A stretch of DNA of 25,548 nt, taken from the NCBI GenBank assembly GCA_036558305.1, contig DATBFX010000326.1:1-25548 (forward strand). Reading direction: 5' to 3'. Source of the stretch: DATBFX01 sp036558305 (GTDB lineage Bacteria > Chloroflexota > Chloroflexia > Thermomicrobiales > UBA6265). Below are positions 21,895-25,548 of the stretch, in pieces (the stretch's first letter is position 1; each line of letters opens with the position of its first letter). A model generated the notes under the pieces. The model saw only the letters and a list, made by a program, of their open reading frames with translations. It was not told the DNA's origin and searched no databases. The position numbers and the translations under genes were made by a program.

Positions 21895-23298
21895 TCACAG
21901 CGCAGGGCGGCGGCTCGCCCAATCGGTCGCCGCCTCGTAGGTTTGGCCGATCCGCAGGACAGTTGCCTCGTCGAACGGGCGGCCGATCACCTGGAGCCCG
22001 ATCGGCAACCCGGCGGCCGAGAAGCCGCACGGCACGGAGAGGGCCGGCAACCCGCTCAGGTTGGCCGGACACGAGAGCCGGACGCAGGCCGCGATCGTCG
22101 GCTCTTCGACCCCGAAGTCGTAGGTCGCCTGGTCGTGCCGCGGCGCCGTCCCCGGCACCGTCGGCGCCACCAGCGCGGCGAGGCCGTGCTCCTCGAACGC
22201 CCGCCGGAAGCCCTGCTTGATCAACCCGCGCGCCCGCTGCCCCTTCAGGTAGGTCGTTCCCGGCAGCAGCTCCCCCAACTCCAGGAGCAGGCGGACGTCC
22301 GGGTTGTAGAGATCGGGCGAGGTGCGCAGCGTGCGCTGGTGGAAGGCCGAGGCCTCGGTCAGGCAGATCGCGTTCTCCGCCGCCTCCGCGTAGGCGATCG
22401 CCGGCACCGCGACCTCCTTGACGACCGCGCCTGCCCGCTCGAGGTGGGCGATCGCCTCCCGGACCGCCGCCTCGACCTCGGGATCGACGTTGGCGAAGTA
22501 GTGGTTGGTCGGCACCCCGAGCACCACGCCCCGCACGCCGTCGTGGAGCGTCGCCGCGAAGTCCGGCACCGGCCGGTCGGCGGCGCAGCGATCCCGCGGG
22601 TCGCGGCCGGCGATCGCCTGCAGGAGCAGCGCCGCGTCGGCGACGGAGCGGGCCATCGGGCCGACGTGGTCGAGCGAGTAGCCGAGCGGGGCGACGCCGT
22701 ACTTGCTGACCCGGCCGAAGGTCGGCTTGATCCCGGTCACGCCGCAGAGGGCGGAGGGGATGCGGATGCTGCCGCCGGTGTCCGTCCCAAGCGCCCCCAG
22801 GCACTCGCCGGCCGCCAGCGCCGCGCCCGACCCGCCGCTCGACCCGCCGGGGATGCGGTCGAGGTCCCAGGGGTTGCGGGTCGGCTGGCTGACGATGCCG
22901 TAGGCGAACTCGTGGGTCGTCACCTTGCCGAGGAGGATCGCGCCGGCGGCCGCCAGGCGCTCGGTCGCGGCCGCGTCGGCGGTGGGCACGTAGTCGGCGC
23001 GGACCTTGCTGCTCGCCGTCGTGCGGATCCCCTTGGTGTCGAAGATGTCCTTGAGGGCGACCGGCACCCCGTGCAGCGGGCCGCGGTAGTCGCCTCGGCC
23101 GATCGCCGTCTCCGCCTCCCGCGCCGCCGCGACCGCCGCGTCCGCCAGCAACGTGACGAACGCCCGAACCTTCGGTTCGACCGCGCCGATCCGGTCGAGG
23201 CAGGCCTGGGTCAACTCGACCGGGGACAGCTTGCGCTCCTTAATCAGCCCGGCGGCCTCGGAGATCGAGCGGGAGGAGAGGTCGGTCGCGCTGCCCAT
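21895..23298 (-). CDS. Amidase signature family enzyme (GatA-like)
   Basis: Amide hydrolase, 467 residues from ATG 23298. The Ser-cisSer-Lys triad is complete: Lys83 in 'PVALKDIFDTKG', the cis Ser at about 153 in 'IPGGSSGGSGAALAAG', and the nucleophile Ser177 in 'GTDTGGSIRIP'. GatA-like traits: 'ISEAAGLIKERKLSPVELTQ' at the start and 'KPTFGRVSKYGV'. GatA itself works only in GatCAB, with GatB needed to activate the tRNA; gatB is not in the window, and the neighbours are nucleoside hydrolase and thiaminase II, so I favour a free amidase on a small molecule. Ribosome site GGAGG overlaps the stop of the GatC-like gene, 4 bases upstream. Without gatB elsewhere it could be tRNA-dependent only if that gene is unlinked. 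Confidence 0.93.
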   Translation of the reverse strand: MGSATDLSSRSISEAAGLIKERKLSPVELTQACLDRIGAVEPKVRAFVTLLADAAVAAAREAETAIGRGDYRGPLHGVPVALKDIFDTKGIRTTASSKVRADYVPTADAAATERLAAAGAILLGKVTTHEFAYGIVSQPTRNPWDLDRIPGGSSGGSGAALAAGECLGALGTDTGGSIRIPSALCGVTGIKPTFGRVSKYGVAPLGYSLDHVGPMARSVADAALLLQAIAGRDPRDRCAADRPVPDFAATLHDGVRGVVLGVPTNHYFANVDPEVEAAVREAIAHLERAGAVVKEVAVPAIAYAEAAENAICLTEASAFHQRTLRTSPDLYNPDVRLLLELGELLPGTTYLKGQRARGLIKQGFRRAFEEHGLAALVAPTVPGTAPRHDQATYDFGVEEPTIAACVRLSCPANLSGLPALSVPCGFSAAGLPIGLQVIGRPFDEATVLRIGQTYEAATDWASRRPAL

Positions 23299-23302
23299 CG
23301 GG

Positions 23303-23491
23303 CTACCTCCACTCGGCGCTGAAGACGGTCTCCGGCTCGACCTGCTCGAGGTCGAGATCGTCGAGCGTGGCGAAGAGCGCGAGGATGCCCGCAAGTTGCG
23401 GCATCAGGATCTCGACGCGCTCCGGTGTCAGTCCCAACTCCACCAGCCTGCCGACGCTTGCCACGATCTCCTGGTCAACCTGATAGCCCAT
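23303..23491 (-). CDS. Short GatC-like protein
   Basis: 62 residues from ATG 23491, with GGAGG 8 bases upstream; an open frame reaches further but is Gly/Ser/Arg-rich and unlike the family. The helical 'ASVGRLVELGLTPERVEIL' and 'MPQLAGILALFATLDDLDLE' match the core of GatC (helix, T-x-E, ... 'LDxLDLExVEP'), ending 'QVEPETVFSAEWR'. GatC is normally about 95 residues and clamps GatA to GatB; this one lacks most of the C-terminal wrapping segment. It may be a stabilising partner of the amidase made from the next gene, 4 bases downstream. Confidence 0.7.
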   Translation of the reverse strand: MGYQVDQEIVASVGRLVELGLTPERVEILMPQLAGILALFATLDDLDLEQVEPETVFSAEWR

Positions 23492-23699
23492 GGCAACGAC
23501 CTCCAGTCCGGCCCGGCGCGACCCAGCGCCGTGCGCTTCTCCGCTGCGGTGGGGCGATTGTACCTGCCCCCCGGCTGCGAAGGGGCAACATCCCGCATAC
23601 GCGTGGTAGCGAGGCCCGCCACCGCTGACTGCACACACGTCTCAAATGATGTCGTGGCGAGGTGTTTTCCGAAGGAAAGGAGGAGATCGTGCCGAGGAT

Positions 23700-24404
23700 T
23701 TAGATCGGCCACGCTTCCGTCTTCAGCGCTGCGTCCCAAAACAGCCACTCGTACCGGCTCGTCGTCGCGAAGTGGTCGGTCATTGCCCGCCGGTCGGCCG
23801 ATCCGAGGCCGGCGCCGATCCGGTCGGTCAATGCCAGCACGTCGCCGACGATCCCGGCGAACTCCTCGCCGCCGTAGGTGTCGATCCACCGGCGGTAGAG
23901 CGGGTGCGGCGATCCCCTGGCGATCAGGGCCTTGCCGACCTCCCAGTAGATCCAATAGCACGGCAAGACCGCGCCGAGTGCTTCCGCGAACGACCCGCCG
24001 TACGCCGTCGCCAGCAGATAGCTCGTGTAGGCGAGGTTGGTCGGTGCCAACGGCATCGCCGCGATTTCCGCGGCCGAGAGACCGAAGTCGGCGAAGAACT
24101 CCTCGTGCAGCGAGCGTTCGACCGCGAGCGCCCCGGCCGCGTGCTGATTGAACATCTCGACGTCGCGGGCGCCCGGCGCCCGCGCCGCGCAGATGCTCAG
24201 CGCGCGGGCGTAGCGCGTCAAATAGAGCGCGTCCTGCACGACATAAAAACGGAACGCCGCTTCCGGCAGCGTGCCGTCCGTCAGACCGGTCACGAACGGG
24301 TGGGCGAGGATCGCCCGGAAGATCTCGTCAATGCTCGCCCAAAGATGACCGGTCAGCGATGTGCTGCTCGTCGATGTCTCCGGACTCACGCGTCTCGCCT
24401 CCAT
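23700..24404 (-). CDS. tenA: Thiaminase II / aminopyrimidine aminohydrolase (TenA)
   Basis: Hydrolyses aminopyrimidine (and thiamine) to hydroxymethylpyrimidine in thiamine salvage. 234 residues from ATG 24404 (GGGAAAG upstream); an extra N-terminal stretch of ~15 Ser/Thr residues precedes the family start 'LWASIDEIFRAILAHPFV'. All-helical fold with the expected active-site residues: Asp58 and Tyr61 in 'VVQDALYLTRYARAL', the catalytic Cys149 in 'VLPCYWIYWEVG' with the conserved Glu in that motif, and Glu219 in 'SRYEWLFWDAAL'. Lies 87 bases after the nucleoside hydrolase in the same direction. No TPP riboswitch sequence (CTGAGA/ACCTGA pattern) is seen in that gap. Confidence 0.94.
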   Translation of the reverse strand: MEARRVSPETSTSSTSLTGHLWASIDEIFRAILAHPFVTGLTDGTLPEAAFRFYVVQDALYLTRYARALSICAARAPGARDVEMFNQHAAGALAVERSLHEEFFADFGLSAAEIAAMPLAPTNLAYTSYLLATAYGGSFAEALGAVLPCYWIYWEVGKALIARGSPHPLYRRWIDTYGGEEFAGIVGDVLALTDRIGAGLGSADRRAMTDHFATTSRYEWLFWDAALKTEAWPI

Positions 24405-24491
24405 CGCCACTTTCCCGCGCCGCTGCCTTCCCTCGTGTCGATCGGAGAGGGTAGGGCCTGCCAGTGGAGATCGCAATGGCGCGGGTGTTGG

Positions 24492-25403
24492 CTACCGGAC
24501 CAACCGGCCCACGATGAATTCTTCCGCCCGCGCCGAGTCGACCTTGAGCGCCACCGCTGCCGTCGCCGGCAAGTGCTCGGCCGGCGCCCGCATCACCGTC
24601 ATCCCGCTCGTCAACCGTCCCTGCGTCTCGACGGCGACGTGGAGCGGCACGGTCTCGACCAGACCGGGTTCGATCACGATCGCCGCCGCCAGCGGATCGT
24701 GCAAAAACGTCGATCCCTTCTTCACGAACCACGGATACCGCTCGACCTGGTCGGCGACCGCGTCGTGAAACGGGTCGCCGACCGCGCGCAACCGCGCGAC
24801 GTGGTCGGGGCGAATGCTGCACCGCGTCGTCACGTCGAGCGGTACCAGCGACATCGCCGCCCCCGACGAGAGCACGATCTGCGCCGCCTCGGGATCGCAG
24901 ACGATGTTGTGCTCGGCCACCGCCAGCCCGAGCGAATCGGGCCCGCGCAGCGCGCCGCCCATGATCGTCAGGTGGGCGAGATGCGCCGCCAGTCGCGGCT
25001 CCTTCGCCATCGCCAGTGCCACGTTCGTCAACGGCCCGATCGCGAGGAGATGGATTTGGTCGGGCTTGTCCATCACCGTCCGCACGATGAAGTCGGCCGC
25101 ATGCTCCGGCGAGAAGCCAACCACGTGGTCCTCCGCGTCGAGCAATCCCTTCCCTTCGTGCCCGACCCAATGGATCTCGCGCAGTCCGAGCAGTGGTGGC
25201 CGCGCGCCCAGCCGGATCGGCACATCATCGCGCCCGCGCAAGGCCAGCAACTTCCGCACCATCCGCCCGCGCAGCTCGGTGTCGCCGTAGACGCACGTCA
25301 CGCCCTCGAGCGCGAACTCCGGCGAGCCCAGGATCAACGCCAGGGCGAGACAGTCGTCGACGTCGGTCCCGATGTCGGTGTCGAGAATTGTGCGGATGAC
25401 CAC
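24492..25403 (-). CDS. Nucleoside hydrolase (inosine/uridine-preferring type)
   Basis: Cleaves the N-glycosidic bond of ribonucleosides to base plus ribose. 303 residues from GTG 25401-25403; AAGGGG lies 5 bases upstream. The calcium-binding N-terminal motif is 'ILDTDIGTDVDDCLALALIL' (D8, D10, D14, D16, D17), a family variant of DTDxGxDDAxA. Further: 'IHLLAIGPLTNVALAM' (Asn/Thr), 'LTIMGGALRGPDSLGL', 'AEHNIVCDPEAAQIVL' (N-x-x-x-D-P-E-A-A), and 'FLHDPLAAAIVI' with the conserved His-Asp pair. Complete and of usual length. Upstream of tenA, gatC-like and amidase genes, perhaps as one salvage operon. Confidence 0.94.
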   Translation of the reverse strand: MVIRTILDTDIGTDVDDCLALALILGSPEFALEGVTCVYGDTELRGRMVRKLLALRGRDDVPIRLGARPPLLGLREIHWVGHEGKGLLDAEDHVVGFSPEHAADFIVRTVMDKPDQIHLLAIGPLTNVALAMAKEPRLAAHLAHLTIMGGALRGPDSLGLAVAEHNIVCDPEAAQIVLSSGAAMSLVPLDVTTRCSIRPDHVARLRAVGDPFHDAVADQVERYPWFVKKGSTFLHDPLAAAIVIEPGLVETVPLHVAVETQGRLTSGMTVMRAPAEHLPATAAVALKVDSARAEEFIVGRLVR

Positions 25404-25548
25404 GCGGACCCCTTTCGGCGTTATTGCTCACGGCGGCGCCCGACCGCTCGACGCGCCATCTCGCGTTGGGGCCGCCAGGTGTTGGGAGTGCGGGCGCGAC
25501 GCCGCCCACCGGGTAGAATGCTTCGGCACGGATCATGGGGTACCGCGC
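25404..25548. other. Region upstream of nucleoside hydrolase, to window end
   Basis: 145 bases without a supported gene. TAGAAT (25514-25519, plus strand) is a good -10 for a possible gene to the right, but no -35 is seen. No promoter for the minus-strand gene could be named. Confidence 0.25.

Noticed and set aside
21421..23322. Long plus-strand frame over the amidase
   Set aside because: Composition typical of an antisense frame; the amidase on the minus strand has a full catalytic triad.
24405..24491. TPP riboswitch in front of tenA
   Set aside because: No CTGAGA or ACCTGA-type thi-box elements in either strand.

Overview
The window is GC-rich (roughly 65-70%), densely coded on both strands and free of rRNA, tRNA, CRISPR or insertion-sequence genes. 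Topoisomerase IB, an F420-type luciferase-like oxidoreductase, a TreT-like glycosyltransferase, a DUF4388 protein and Thr/Pro-stalk surface proteins together suggest a Chloroflexota bacterium of the Thermomicrobia/Sphaerobacter type. No phylogenetic marker is present, so this is inference.

Layout. 1-2885 (minus): YihY/BrkB membrane protein, ECF sigma factor, and a zinc-finger anti-sigma factor with a long Thr/Pro stalk cut by the window edge. 3128-5173: small archease-like protein (+), DUF2007-like protein (-), topoisomerase IB (+). 5174-5588: gene-free, with an 89-bp palindromic repeat element and a possible operator. 5589-7391: DUF998 membrane protein (+) facing a second YihY/BrkB protein (-). 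7392-7734: leader with two strong hairpins, then an MFS exporter gene broken by one in-frame TAA (7735-9015). 9084-9710: GNAT acetyltransferase (-).

10291-15623 is the most unusual part. It encodes four secreted proteins that I align by eye to one module (a V-x-V-x-S-N-x-x-W-x-G core, and in three of them a C-terminal Y-x-L-R-V-x-W-x-D...F-x-S-x-V-T-Y ending). A secreted beta-sandwich protein resembling a fimbrial chaperone or WxL-interacting protein is translated from the same transcript as the first, and a cytoplasmic DUF4388 protein follows the largest one. My inference is a surface fibre or cell-wall display system with its own partner and a cytoplasmic regulator. No sortase, usher, dedicated signal peptidase or secretion ATPase lies in the window.

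15972-25403 is metabolic. An F420-type oxidoreductase and a nitroreductase are translationally coupled (+). A minus-strand operon holds a trehalose synthase-like GT4 enzyme, a zinc alcohol dehydrogenase and a fused phosphotransferase/P-loop kinase. A second minus-strand run holds nucleoside hydrolase, thiaminase II (TenA), a very short GatC-like protein and an amidase. With no gatB here, this looks more like nucleoside/thiamine-pyrimidine salvage than tRNA amidation.
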